From positions 62,001 to 126,000 of the forward strand of contig NZ_SMJU01000007.1 in assembly GCF_004348825.1 (NCBI RefSeq): a stretch of DNA of 64,000 nt, given 5' to 3'. The notes below the pieces were generated by a model. It did no database searches, was not told where the DNA came from, and saw only the letters and a program-made list of their open reading frames with translations. This DNA comes from Arundinibacter roseus (lineage in GTDB: Bacteria; Bacteroidota; Bacteroidia; Cytophagales; Spirosomataceae). This document shows, piece after piece, positions 25,135-34,320 of the stretch. Within the stretch, counting starts at the first letter, position 1; each line of letters begins with the position of its first letter. The translations under genes and the position numbers were made by a program.

Positions 25135-27121
25135 GTCAACACTTCCCTTTCACGATAAGATTTTAAAACTCAAGGGACCCATTTTTGTATTTGGCGCAAG
25201 TGGATTTATTGGGGTCAATCTCTTCAATGAAATTTTCAAGATACGTAAAGATTGCTACGCACTTACGCACGATGCGACCAAAGCGTGGCGTCTAAAACTG
25301 CTGAATGTACCCTACGAAAATGTCGTACACTGCGATATTCTTTCCTTGAACTCGGTGAAGGAGGTTTTTGAAAAATATGCTCCAAAAACCATCTTCAATT
25401 TGGCAGCTTACGGTGCTTACAGTAAACAGAGCAATATTAACCTTACGTACGAAACCAACGTAAATGGTACGCTTAACATCCTCGAAAACTGTTCAAAAGA
25501 CACCGTTTATATTCACGCGGGGAGTAGCTCAGAATATGGTTTTAACTGTACAGCACCCAAAGAGGAAGATCGTGTAGAACCAAACAGCCACTATGCTGTT
25601 TCCAAAGTTTCTGCCGCTTACCTTTTGGAGTATTACGCCCGAATGCATCAGTTAAATACGCTCAACCTACGTTTGTACTCCATTTATGGGTATTGGGAAG
25701 AGCCCGATCGACTCATTCCTAGGCTTATTGAAAAGTCAAGATTCGGAGAATTGCCTTCGTTTGTATCTCCGGACATTAGCCGTGATTTTGTATTTATTGA
25801 TGATTGTCTCGATGCATTCATTACCTGCGCGCTGGGTGTGAGTGAAACTACACGGGGGAAATCGTATAATATAGCTACCGGTCGAAAATCTACTATCGGT
25901 GATTTGGTGGAAATCAGCCGGAGTCAGTTCAACATTCAGGCAGAACCCCAATGGGGCAGTATGACGAATCGGAAATGGGATTTGGCCGATTGGTATGGCG
26001 ATCCAACCGCAATTGAACGGGATTTTGGCTGGGCAGCATACACACCGCTGGAAGTTGGTCTTACCAAAACAAGAGAGTGGCAACGCGCCGTAGGGTACGA
26101 ATCCAATGTGGTTCCGGCTTTTGAAAATCCAAAACTTAATCCGGTCATTACCGCAATTATTGCCTGCTATAAGGACGCTCAGGCAATTCCTTATATGTAC
26201 GAGCGTTTGGTGAAGACGTTCAATGAAATGAAAGTACGGTACGAAATCATTTTCGTCAACGACAATTCACCCGACAATCAGGAAGAAGTAATTGATGCCC
26301 TTTGTGAAAAAGATCCCAACGTGGTCGGAATCAGTCATTCACGGAATTTTGGTTCGCAAGCTGCCTTTTTGAGCGGTATGGAAATAGCCACCGGCGACGC
26401 TATGGTACTTATGGATGGCGATTTACAGGATCCGCCGGAGGTTATTCCCGATTTTTTTGCCAAGTGGAGCGAAGGCTACGACGTAGTATATGGTGTACGG
26501 GTACAGCGTGAAATGAAGCCGCATATTCACTTTTTTTATAAGTCATTTTATAAAGTATTTCAAAACCTTAGCTATATCCCGATCCCAAGAGATGCGGGCG
26601 ATTTCTCTATGATTGATCGAAAAGTAGTTAAGGAATTGGTAGAACTACCTGAAACTGAGCAATTTTTGCGCGGACTTAGAGCATGGGTTGGTTTCAAACA
26701 AACGGGCGTACCCTACATTCGACCCGAACGTATGTTTGGCGTATCGACAAACAATTGGCGGAAAAACATCTGGTGGGCCAAGAAAGCCATTTTCTCGTTT
26801 AGTTTTGCACCACTCGAACTGATGAGTTACGCAGGTTTCATTCTGACAGGCATTTCATTCATTGGAATTATGTGGCAGATCATCGCCAAAATTTTCTTTT
26901 TTCCAGAAACTCCACGAGGATTTTCAACCGTAATTGTTTTGGTAATTTTCTTTGGAGGCCTCACCATCCTGGGCATCTCTTTTCTTGGTGAATACATTGC
27001 CAAGATTTTCGAGGAGACCAAGAAAAGGCCTAAATTTATAAGAACCAGGATTCGCCGCGGCAGCAAAGCCTATACTTCTGCCGATGAAATCCGAACGCTG
27101 GTAAAACACTTAAACAAATGA
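25127..27121 (+). CDS. Fusion of NDP-sugar epimerase/dehydratase (SDR) and GT2 glycosyltransferase
   Basis: Residues 1 to about 325 form an extended SDR: the nucleotide loop FGASGFIG, AGSSSEYG and the catalytic YAVSK. Residues about 340 to 664 form a family-2 glycosyltransferase of the GtrB/dolichyl-phosphate mannosyltransferase type. That part has AIIACYKD, FVNDNSPD, the metal site MDGDLQDPP and two C-terminal membrane helices (about 570-625). The enzyme may modify an NDP-sugar and transfer it to undecaprenyl phosphate on the cytoplasmic face. ATG 25127 was chosen over an in-frame TTG 9 bases upstream. It overlaps the transketolase halves on both sides (8 and 4 bases). Confidence 0.88.
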   Translation: MPESTLPFHDKILKLKGPIFVFGASGFIGVNLFNEIFKIRKDCYALTHDATKAWRLKLLNVPYENVVHCDILSLNSVKEVFEKYAPKTIFNLAAYGAYSKQSNINLTYETNVNGTLNILENCSKDTVYIHAGSSSEYGFNCTAPKEEDRVEPNSHYAVSKVSAAYLLEYYARMHQLNTLNLRLYSIYGYWEEPDRLIPRLIEKSRFGELPSFVSPDISRDFVFIDDCLDAFITCALGVSETTRGKSYNIATGRKSTIGDLVEISRSQFNIQAEPQWGSMTNRKWDLADWYGDPTAIERDFGWAAYTPLEVGLTKTREWQRAVGYESNVVPAFENPKLNPVITAIIACYKDAQAIPYMYERLVKTFNEMKVRYEIIFVNDNSPDNQEEVIDALCEKDPNVVGISHSRNFGSQAAFLSGMEIATGDAMVLMDGDLQDPPEVIPDFFAKWSEGYDVVYGVRVQREMKPHIHFFYKSFYKVFQNLSYIPIPRDAGDFSMIDRKVVKELVELPETEQFLRGLRAWVGFKQTGVPYIRPERMFGVSTNNWRKNIWWAKKAIFSFSFAPLELMSYAGFILTGISFIGIMWQIIAKIFFFPETPRGFSTVIVLVIFFGGLTILGISFLGEYIAKIFEETKKRPKFIRTRIRRGSKAYTSADEIRTLVKHLNK

Positions 27122-28038
27122 GAGTAGAATTTTCACAATCCATAGAAAAACTGGCCACCGAAGACGATTCCATTGTGTTCATTACGGGGGATTTAGGCTA
27201 TAATGCATTTGAAAATCTGAGAGAAAAACTCGGCAAGCGGTTCATCAATGCCGGAGTTGCCGAACAAAATATGGTAGGTGTAGCCGCCGGAATGGCCTAC
27301 AAAGGATATAAAGTCTTTTGTTATAGCATTGCTCCATTTGTGGTATATCGTTGCCTCGAACAGTTTCGAAATGACGTTTGCTTTCATGAACTTCCGGTTT
27401 TTCTGGTCGCCAACGGCGGTGGCTATGGGTACGGAATCATGGGCAGCAGTCATCATACCCTTGAAGATTTGGCCTGTCTGAGCAGTATGCAGAACGTTAC
27501 GACTTATGTTCCCGCTTTTTCTGACGAAATCGAATCTACCGTATATCAGATCGCTGAAACGGCCGGGCCTGCTTACCTTCGCCTGGGAGCCGGAAAAAAA
27601 ACACCGGAAGATGCGTTTCAAACCGGCACATTTCAGGTAGTGCATCAGGCCGAGCAGTCTGATGTAACATTGGTCTGTCTGGGCCCGATCACTAATAATG
27701 CACTTGCCGCAATTTCGGGTCAGGATGAACTACAAAAGTCTGTTACGGTCGTATCAGCCAATCGTTTTCCGCTGGAAATACCTGCTGATTTGCACTCCAT
27801 TCTTGGAAAATCAACGCATATACTGGTTGCCGAAGAGCACGTTTCAACGGGCGGTCTCGCACAGCAACTGTCGGTCCAATTACTGGAAAACCAAATTGCT
27901 CCTACTTCTTTTCAAAGCATCCGGGCTCAAGGATACCCCAACCGCCGATACGGTAGTCAGCAATATCACCAACAATTGGCCGGCCTTGACACAGAAAGTA
28001 TCAGGAATTCCCTTCTTAATGTATTACAGCGCGTATGA
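27118..28038 (+). CDS. Transketolase, C-terminal (pyrimidine-binding) subunit
   Basis: The 306-aa chain holds the pyrimidine-binding domain with the activating Glu in AEQNMVG, the GGGYGYG and SSHHTLED segments, and the C-terminal transketolase domain (VAEEHVSTGG). It completes the enzyme whose N-half lies at 24301-25134. The start overlaps the previous stop as ATGA, and its own stop overlaps the next start the same way, which points to coupled translation. Confidence 0.9.
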   Translation: MRVEFSQSIEKLATEDDSIVFITGDLGYNAFENLREKLGKRFINAGVAEQNMVGVAAGMAYKGYKVFCYSIAPFVVYRCLEQFRNDVCFHELPVFLVANGGGYGYGIMGSSHHTLEDLACLSSMQNVTTYVPAFSDEIESTVYQIAETAGPAYLRLGAGKKTPEDAFQTGTFQVVHQAEQSDVTLVCLGPITNNALAAISGQDELQKSVTVVSANRFPLEIPADLHSILGKSTHILVAEEHVSTGGLAQQLSVQLLENQIAPTSFQSIRAQGYPNRRYGSQQYHQQLAGLDTESIRNSLLNVLQRV

Positions 28039-29729
28039 ATAAGCGGGCTCTACCCTTCTTTATTAGCCTGACCTTGCTGCTTCCCATCGGAATTTTTTTC
28101 TATGTGTGGAATTATTACGCCATCAACATCCCAAAATGGGACGATCACGCACTGAAAGCTTTTTTGGTTGAATATATTCAGGCTTCGACTTTTTCGGAAA
28201 AATTGCAGGCTTTGCTCAGGCAACATAACGAACACCGAATTTCGCTTACAAGGGTATTTACACTTCTGGATTATATTCTTTTTGACGGCTTGAGCTTCAA
28301 AAGACTGATGCTTTACGGCAACCTTCTATTGATTGGGATTCTGGGGTTGTGGGGGCTGCTTTTACATAAAAATGCCAAACCGTACTATACGCTTCTGCCT
28401 GTGCCGTTCATTTGGCTAACTCTCGCACACTATGAAAACATGTACTGGGGAATGGCTGCCATCCAGAATTTTGGAGTAGTTGTACTGGCCGCATGGACAC
28501 TCTTTTGCTGTATTTCCCGATCAAGAAATTTATTCCTGCTATCTCTTGCTCTGGCTGTAATTACCTGCCTGACGAGTGGAAATGGCTTACTTGTCTTACC
28601 TATTGGTGCGGTCACCCTGTTTTTAGCTCCCCGCTGGCGACGACTTCTGGCATGGCTTGTCATGAGCGGCGTTCTACTTTTTGGCTATTTCAATTGGTAC
28701 ACTCGCTCACCTGCCAATCCTGAAGCTACGTTTGGAGTCGGAAAATACATAAAAGGTTTTCTTTATTTTCTTGGTTCATTCGCCGAGTCACTCCCGGTAA
28801 ACGATCATTTTTTTGTTTGTCTTCTTTTTGGCGGCATACTTTTCCTGGTCGCCATGTCGATCATTTCTACTACCCTTTTTCGCATCATTCGCAACCGTTA
28901 TGAGTATGACTTTGCAAAAATTACCGATTTATTTTGTCTAGGCGTCTTACTTTTTATTCTCGGCACCACGGCCCTTGTAGTGTATTCCCGGGTTGGGTTT
29001 GGGCTGGAAGGTTTGCTCACAAGTCGATATAAGATTTATTCATTTTTACTTTTGCTGGTTGCCTATTTGTACATAGTTATTCCCATTCGGGGAAGTTTTC
29101 TTTCTCCCTATGTTTCCGGAATCATATTTCTTAATGTACTCTATTCGCTGTTCAGCAATCACTATCATCTGGTAGATGCCAGCAATTTGCGTAAATTTCA
29201 AACCACGCAACGCTTCAACTGGACGTATACCGATCGAAGTTTGAAACCATTTAAGGACCAACGTCTGGCTGGAAAACTCGTCGAAGATTCTCCCGTTTTT
29301 TATCAATCCTGGCTCCCTCTTCTGCCGCAGGCAAGCCAATCGCAAACCGCCGGAGATACGGCCGGAATCAAAACGATGTTTGCAGCCACGGCTATCCGGC
29401 AAGGAACACAATCTATTGATATTCAAAATAATACGTATATAAGCAATCGATTACAGGACAGCGGTGTGTATATCCTTTTAAGCTCTGCGGAGCGCTATTA
29501 CCTGTTTCCAACCAATCGCAGTCGCAATACCAACCGCAAACAATTGCTTTTGCATCAACAGTATTTTGCGCCTGGTTTTTCTTCTTCAATTCCCTTTGCC
29601 GAGATCAAACCCGGCACCTATGCATTGGGCATGGTGTGGCAACAGGGCGAAAAAACCGGAATAGTCATGGGGAAAGATTCCATCGATTCAAAACAAGTAC
29701 TTACAAAAACGATTCGAACAAACTGGTAG
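28035..29729 (+). CDS. Polytopic membrane protein, GT-C glycosyltransferase-like
   Basis: The 564-aa protein has about ten predicted membrane helices through residue 390 and a soluble C-terminal part of about 170 residues. After the first helix comes a loop with KWDDHALKAFL and, 30 residues on, QHNEHRISL. An acidic pair in the first external loop is typical of GT-C enzymes that take sugars from lipid carriers. With a GtrB-like domain encoded one gene before, a GtrABC-like three-part glycan decoration scheme is inferred. No family was identified with certainty. Confidence 0.55.
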   Translation: MNKRALPFFISLTLLLPIGIFFYVWNYYAINIPKWDDHALKAFLVEYIQASTFSEKLQALLRQHNEHRISLTRVFTLLDYILFDGLSFKRLMLYGNLLLIGILGLWGLLLHKNAKPYYTLLPVPFIWLTLAHYENMYWGMAAIQNFGVVVLAAWTLFCCISRSRNLFLLSLALAVITCLTSGNGLLVLPIGAVTLFLAPRWRRLLAWLVMSGVLLFGYFNWYTRSPANPEATFGVGKYIKGFLYFLGSFAESLPVNDHFFVCLLFGGILFLVAMSIISTTLFRIIRNRYEYDFAKITDLFCLGVLLFILGTTALVVYSRVGFGLEGLLTSRYKIYSFLLLLVAYLYIVIPIRGSFLSPYVSGIIFLNVLYSLFSNHYHLVDASNLRKFQTTQRFNWTYTDRSLKPFKDQRLAGKLVEDSPVFYQSWLPLLPQASQSQTAGDTAGIKTMFAATAIRQGTQSIDIQNNTYISNRLQDSGVYILLSSAERYYLFPTNRSRNTNRKQLLLHQQYFAPGFSSSIPFAEIKPGTYALGMVWQQGEKTGIVMGKDSIDSKQVLTKTIRTNW

Positions 29730-29732
29730 ACT

Positions 29733-30839
29733 ATGCGCACGACGAATCATGGATATCTCATTCAGCTCGATGGACTGCGGTTTATTGCCGTGGCGCTTGT
29801 TCTGGTAGATCACTGGCTTGCCGAAATTAATGTCATTCCATTTGGACCGCTGGGCGTTACGCTGTTTTTTGTGTTGAGTGGCTTTCTGATAACCCGCATT
29901 TTGCTGGTAAGTAAAGAAAAAAACTTTGGACAGGAAGGCGGTTTGGGCCGTTATCTGAGAAAATTTTACTTCCGCCGAACCGTCCGGATTTTCCCGATTT
30001 ATTACCTCACTATTGCCGTACTGTTCGTCATGAACGTACCACCCGTCCGGGAAACCCTGGCCTGGTGCCTGCTTTATGCCACTAATATCTACATCGCCAT
30101 CAACCAACATTGGCTCGGAGTTATTGATCATTTCTGGTCTTTGGCGGTGGAAGAACAGTTTTATATCTTTTTCCCCTTTGTCATCTTTTTTATTCCTGGC
30201 AAATGGCTCGTTCAGTTTTTGGTAGGTATGAGTATTTTCAGCATTCTGTTGCGGGTATATTTTTTTACAGCAGGATATGAATGGATGGTCAATTACGTAT
30301 CGATGCCCACCTGCCTCGACTCTTTCGGTCTTGGTGGACTCATGGCGTGGCTCCAACTGAACCGGCCCACTCTTTTTGTTAAAGTTTTTGAGAAAACCCG
30401 CTGGATTTGGCTTACGTTGCTTGGCTGGATTTTGGTTGTATATTGGTCCAAATCATTTGACGAAATCCACAACTTTGCCAACGATGTCGTGGATCGATTG
30501 ATTAGTTCAGTCTTTTGTTTTTTCCTGATAGGAAAAGCTGTTTTGGGATATGGTGGCGTAATGAAATGGTTTTTGGAAAATTCAGTGAGCAACTATTTAG
30601 GAAAAATCAGTTATGGGATGTACGTCTACCATAACTTCGTATATAATCATTTTCATAGCTCACCGAGCCACCCAACTATCCGGCTTTTGAATAAAATTGA
30701 GAGCTGGTTTCCCGTTTTAAATGATTCACTGATTTTTCAACTGATGCTATTTTTTGCGCTAACAACCTTACTTGCTGCGCTTTCCTGGCACATTGTGGAA
30801 AAACCAATCAATTCTCTGAAAGATAAATACGCTCGCTAA
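29733..30839 (+). CDS. Acyltransferase family 3 (OafA/YrhL-like) membrane protein
   Basis: The product (368 aa) has about ten membrane helices and the family start LDGLRFIAVALVLVDH with its key His. Later come FFVLSGFLITR and FWSLAVEEQFY. These proteins carry acyl groups, usually acetyl, across the membrane to sugars of O-antigen, exopolysaccharide or peptidoglycan. Unlike OafA it lacks a C-terminal SGNH domain. An SGNH-like lipoprotein is encoded at 34321-35346 and could supply that part. Confidence 0.88.
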   Translation: MRTTNHGYLIQLDGLRFIAVALVLVDHWLAEINVIPFGPLGVTLFFVLSGFLITRILLVSKEKNFGQEGGLGRYLRKFYFRRTVRIFPIYYLTIAVLFVMNVPPVRETLAWCLLYATNIYIAINQHWLGVIDHFWSLAVEEQFYIFFPFVIFFIPGKWLVQFLVGMSIFSILLRVYFFTAGYEWMVNYVSMPTCLDSFGLGGLMAWLQLNRPTLFVKVFEKTRWIWLTLLGWILVVYWSKSFDEIHNFANDVVDRLISSVFCFFLIGKAVLGYGGVMKWFLENSVSNYLGKISYGMYVYHNFVYNHFHSSPSHPTIRLLNKIESWFPVLNDSLIFQLMLFFALTTLLAALSWHIVEKPINSLKDKYAR

Positions 30840-30842
30840 ATT

Positions 30843-30875
30843 GTTGAGGTTCATAAACCTAATTCCTTAATTTTG
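30843..30875 (+). promoter_or_regulatory. Internal promoter before the second GT2 gene
   Basis: GTTG (30843-30846), 21 bases, then TAATTTTG (30868-30875) is a close match to TTTG-N19-21-TAnnTTTG. It lies 30 bases before the GT2 start, in the only sizeable gap of the operon. Confidence 0.5.
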
Positions 30876-30904
30876 TATAATAATTCATTTAAACTCCATT
30901 TGCC

Positions 30905-31648
30905 TTGCTACTAAGTATTGTAATGCCTGCCTACAACGAAGAAGAATGCATTGAAAAAGTTGTAGAAAGTTGGACTGGCTATCTAAAAACGAAGTTTCCT
31001 GAAAACGAAACCACATTGATTGTAATTAATGATGGTTCAAAAGATAAAACGGGTGAAATACTCAATAAACTGAGCCTCAGCAACCCTCATTTGACCGTAG
31101 TAAATCAGGTCAATGGTGGGCACGGAAATGCCGTGGTAAATGGATACCGAAAAGCAGTTGCCCTGAAATCTGAATACGTGTTTCAAACCGACAGCGATGA
31201 TCAGTTTATTGCTGATGATTTTGACAAATTGTGGAGCAAACGCAGCCAGTCAAAATTCATTTTGGGCTATCGTGAAATACGGCATGATGCATCCGTACGT
31301 TTATTTATTACCCGGGTTTTACGAGGAACTATCTCAGCCGTTTACGGAACATATATCCTGGACAGCAATATCCCGTTTCGTCTGATTGAAGGTAATTTTT
31401 TACGAAAGCTCTTAGAACAACTACCTGATCCCGAACCATTTGCACCAAACATTTTCCTGGCCGTCATGGCAAAAAAATCTGGTCAGGAGCTCTTTGATAT
31501 TCCGATTACACACAAAGACCGAGAAACCGGCACGGTGTCAATCGTTAAATGGAATTTGTGGAAAGTGAGTATCCGTAGTTTTCAGGAGCTGCTTAAATTC
31601 CGCATTGAACTTAACAAAAAAGTAAAAGCTTTACGCACCAACACTTGA
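30905..31648 (+). CDS. GT2 family glycosyltransferase
   Basis: This soluble GT-A fold protein (247 aa) shows LSIVMPAYNEEE, VINDGSKD and the metal site QTDSDDQ. Its core resembles polyprenyl-phosphate sugar transferases but has no membrane helices. The start codon is TTG: an in-frame stop lies five codons upstream and the next ATG would remove the first beta strand. The stop overlaps the next start as TTGA. Confidence 0.88.
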   Translation: MLLSIVMPAYNEEECIEKVVESWTGYLKTKFPENETTLIVINDGSKDKTGEILNKLSLSNPHLTVVNQVNGGHGNAVVNGYRKAVALKSEYVFQTDSDDQFIADDFDKLWSKRSQSKFILGYREIRHDASVRLFITRVLRGTISAVYGTYILDSNIPFRLIEGNFLRKLLEQLPDPEPFAPNIFLAVMAKKSGQELFDIPITHKDRETGTVSIVKWNLWKVSIRSFQELLKFRIELNKKVKALRTNT

Positions 31649-34317
31649 CAATTGCGCTAAAAAAGTATGCGGTTCCACTATTGATCACCGCTGTACTTAC
31701 CATTTCTGTTTTTTTGCTTTTTCAAGGCTGGGGCCGTTCTCAGGCAGCCTGGAAGTACATTCCGACCAATGCAAGTGCGGTCATTACAAGCGACCGCATG
31801 CAGGATTCTGTTTTTTCAATTTCTGAATCAGGAATTGACCTGAAACAATTTCCGTTGGTGGGGCAGGCTGCCCAAAGTTTGTCGTTGCTTTCCTGGATTA
31901 CGCGCGATCAGCCCATTATTGACCGCACTTTACAAAAAAAGACGATCAGCTATTCCTTTCACAAGCGAACATCCAGAAATTTTGGGGTAATCCTTTATGT
32001 TCCTCTGGATGGAGATACGGAGGCTTCCTGGTGGAAAAAGCCAAATCGTCAGGATATTCGGGTTTTGCATCACACGTTTCAAAGTAGCGTAATCACTGAT
32101 GTAAACGATGCGCAGTCCAAACCTGTTTGTTCCTACATAATTCTTGACAATTACCTCATTATCAGCAAATACGGCGATTTAATCGAAGACGTAGTTCGCT
32201 CGTTTGATCAAACGCTGGCAAAATCTCCGCTGCAAAGTCAGTTTGAAAACTCAAGCGATTCAAAGTATAATCTCAATATTTACCTCAAAAAAAGTGTTTG
32301 GGAAGCTTTACTCACACCGGGCACCCGAACCACCAATTCAATTGCGCAATTTCTGGCCCTTTTTCCGGCTACGCAGGATTACCACCTTTCCGAACCAGAC
32401 AATCACCGGATTTCGTTTGAATCAATCGGCAGCGAAAAGGAGGAAAATTATGTGACAGATTGGCTAACAGGACAAAAGGGCAAAGAATTTACTCATCATT
32501 CCTTTATTTCTCAGCAAACAGCAGTACTTTTCCGAATTGCCAGCGCTGACAGTATTGCCTTCAAAAAACGCTTTCAAAACTGGCATTCATCCTACAAAAC
32601 GACTGCATGGGATAAGCTCGGCTATCACATTGGCAATCAACGCAACGAATTGATTACCAACGTTGGATCAGAATTAATTCTGTGTCAACTCGAAGAAAGT
32701 AACAGCATTTCGGATGGTAAGTTGGCATTGATCGAATATTCCAATTACGAAAAACTTCGCCCGATTCTCACCAAACTTGCCCGCCTTGCGGCCAATGAAA
32801 CGAACGTTTCTCTGGATAAATATCAGGGATATGATTTGTTTGCCATTGCCATTCCAGAATTGCCGGCAAGTTTGTACGGTCCGCTTTTCAGCAATTTTGC
32901 AAAATCTTATATTTCGTATGTAGGCCCTTATTTGGTTGTGACCAATAGTTCGCAGGCTTTGAGAAACTATATTTCAGATTATGAAAACCGGATTAGCTGG
33001 CAGCAATCACCTGAATTGGACAGTATTTTAATTTCTGACTCCGAGCCATCTCAACTTTCTATGGTAGCGAGCCCGCGTAAAGTTCTGCCCGGCACGGATG
33101 CTGAATTATTGCCATCCAAAATCGAAAGTATTGTTTTTGAATGTCAGTTTAATCTAAAAAAAGCCTATCCAAAAATCAGTATCATTTCGCGAAAAAGACG
33201 CACCTCCGGCAAAGTACTCAATCGTACGTTCCTGGCTGGTGAGATTGTCTGGACAGAAGGAAACACGGGATTAATTACGGTATCGGACAACCAAACGGAT
33301 GGTTCGGCGCAATTGATTTTAACGGATCAAAAAAATACCCTGCTCCGTCCCGATGCCAGTTATCAAAAGTTTGCAACACTGACAACCCTCGACGGACCTT
33401 TGGTTGCGTCTCCTTTGAAGGTAGATTTTTTGAATATTGGACGCATGCAGTTGATCCTTGCTACTTCAAAAATGGTGTACGCAATCGACGAAGATGAACA
33501 GGGCATAACTACGGTTTTTTCAAAAACACTTCCCTCGGGAACGGCAATTCGTTCGCTGTTTCGCATTGAAGGCGGCAGCGAAGGCAGCAGTCGTTTTGTA
33601 GTTGTTGATGAGCAGGATAATCTTTTTTTGTGGGAAAACGCCATGGAAGAACTGATCAGAATAAATCGATTCAAAAACTTTGTCGAGGTTCAGGCGCCTG
33701 TTCAATCGCTCAATCAATTGGGTTCGCGCTCGCTGTTGATTACCCAAAAAAATGGCCTGATTTATTTGATCAAAGAAGAAGGTACTGTACGTTCCGGCTT
33801 TCCGGTCGATATGCTTACCCGCATCGAAAGTGCGTTTGCCTGGACTCAAAATGCAGAAACTGCGCAACCGGAACTCGTCGGTGTCAGCGCCCTCGGGGAA
33901 TTGTTACGGGTTGATGTTTATGGTAAAATTAGAGAGCGTACCCAATTGTACCGTCCGTCGGCCTCGTCACGATTCAAAACGCTTTTTGATAAAAATTCGC
34001 TTGATTGGCTACTCGTTCGTTCCTCAGATACAAAAATGGCGATTTTGGATAAATCCGGAAAGGAGCTGTTTGAAATTGGCAACGTAGTCCCAAATGCTAC
34101 TATTCAATATCATTATTTTGGGGTTGATAATCGGTTTATTTCCATAAATTCAGGAAAGTATACATCTCTATTTGACATGACCGGCCGGCGCCTGGGCGAC
34201 AAGCCCATTCCGTCAGATCTTCCCGTTCGGGTGGCGTATCAATCGGCTTACTACAAGTTGGTTATTTTTGGTCGGTCAGCAGATAAATTTCAGACCTGGA
34301 CTATCAAAATCCGTTGA
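31645..34317 (+). CDS. Membrane-anchored periplasmic protein of unknown function
   Basis: An N-terminal membrane helix (about residues 8-27) anchors a large exported region (890 aa in total). The N-terminal half is a mixed alpha/beta region recalling DUF3352-like proteins. The C-terminal half (about 520-885) has repeated short beta segments ending in aromatic or GL patterns that suggest a beta-propeller (IYLIKEEG, MAILDKSGKELF, TSLFDMTGRRL). It starts with TTG at the TTGA overlap with the GT2 gene and ends 3 bases before the SGNH-like gene, so it belongs to this operon. A scaffold or glycan-binding role is a guess. Confidence 0.6.
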   Translation: MTIALKKYAVPLLITAVLTISVFLLFQGWGRSQAAWKYIPTNASAVITSDRMQDSVFSISESGIDLKQFPLVGQAAQSLSLLSWITRDQPIIDRTLQKKTISYSFHKRTSRNFGVILYVPLDGDTEASWWKKPNRQDIRVLHHTFQSSVITDVNDAQSKPVCSYIILDNYLIISKYGDLIEDVVRSFDQTLAKSPLQSQFENSSDSKYNLNIYLKKSVWEALLTPGTRTTNSIAQFLALFPATQDYHLSEPDNHRISFESIGSEKEENYVTDWLTGQKGKEFTHHSFISQQTAVLFRIASADSIAFKKRFQNWHSSYKTTAWDKLGYHIGNQRNELITNVGSELILCQLEESNSISDGKLALIEYSNYEKLRPILTKLARLAANETNVSLDKYQGYDLFAIAIPELPASLYGPLFSNFAKSYISYVGPYLVVTNSSQALRNYISDYENRISWQQSPELDSILISDSEPSQLSMVASPRKVLPGTDAELLPSKIESIVFECQFNLKKAYPKISIISRKRRTSGKVLNRTFLAGEIVWTEGNTGLITVSDNQTDGSAQLILTDQKNTLLRPDASYQKFATLTTLDGPLVASPLKVDFLNIGRMQLILATSKMVYAIDEDEQGITTVFSKTLPSGTAIRSLFRIEGGSEGSSRFVVVDEQDNLFLWENAMEELIRINRFKNFVEVQAPVQSLNQLGSRSLLITQKNGLIYLIKEEGTVRSGFPVDMLTRIESAFAWTQNAETAQPELVGVSALGELLRVDVYGKIRERTQLYRPSASSRFKTLFDKNSLDWLLVRSSDTKMAILDKSGKELFEIGNVVPNATIQYHYFGVDNRFISINSGKYTSLFDMTGRRLGDKPIPSDLPVRVAYQSAYYKLVIFGRSADKFQTWTIKIR

Positions 34318-34320
34318 CGC

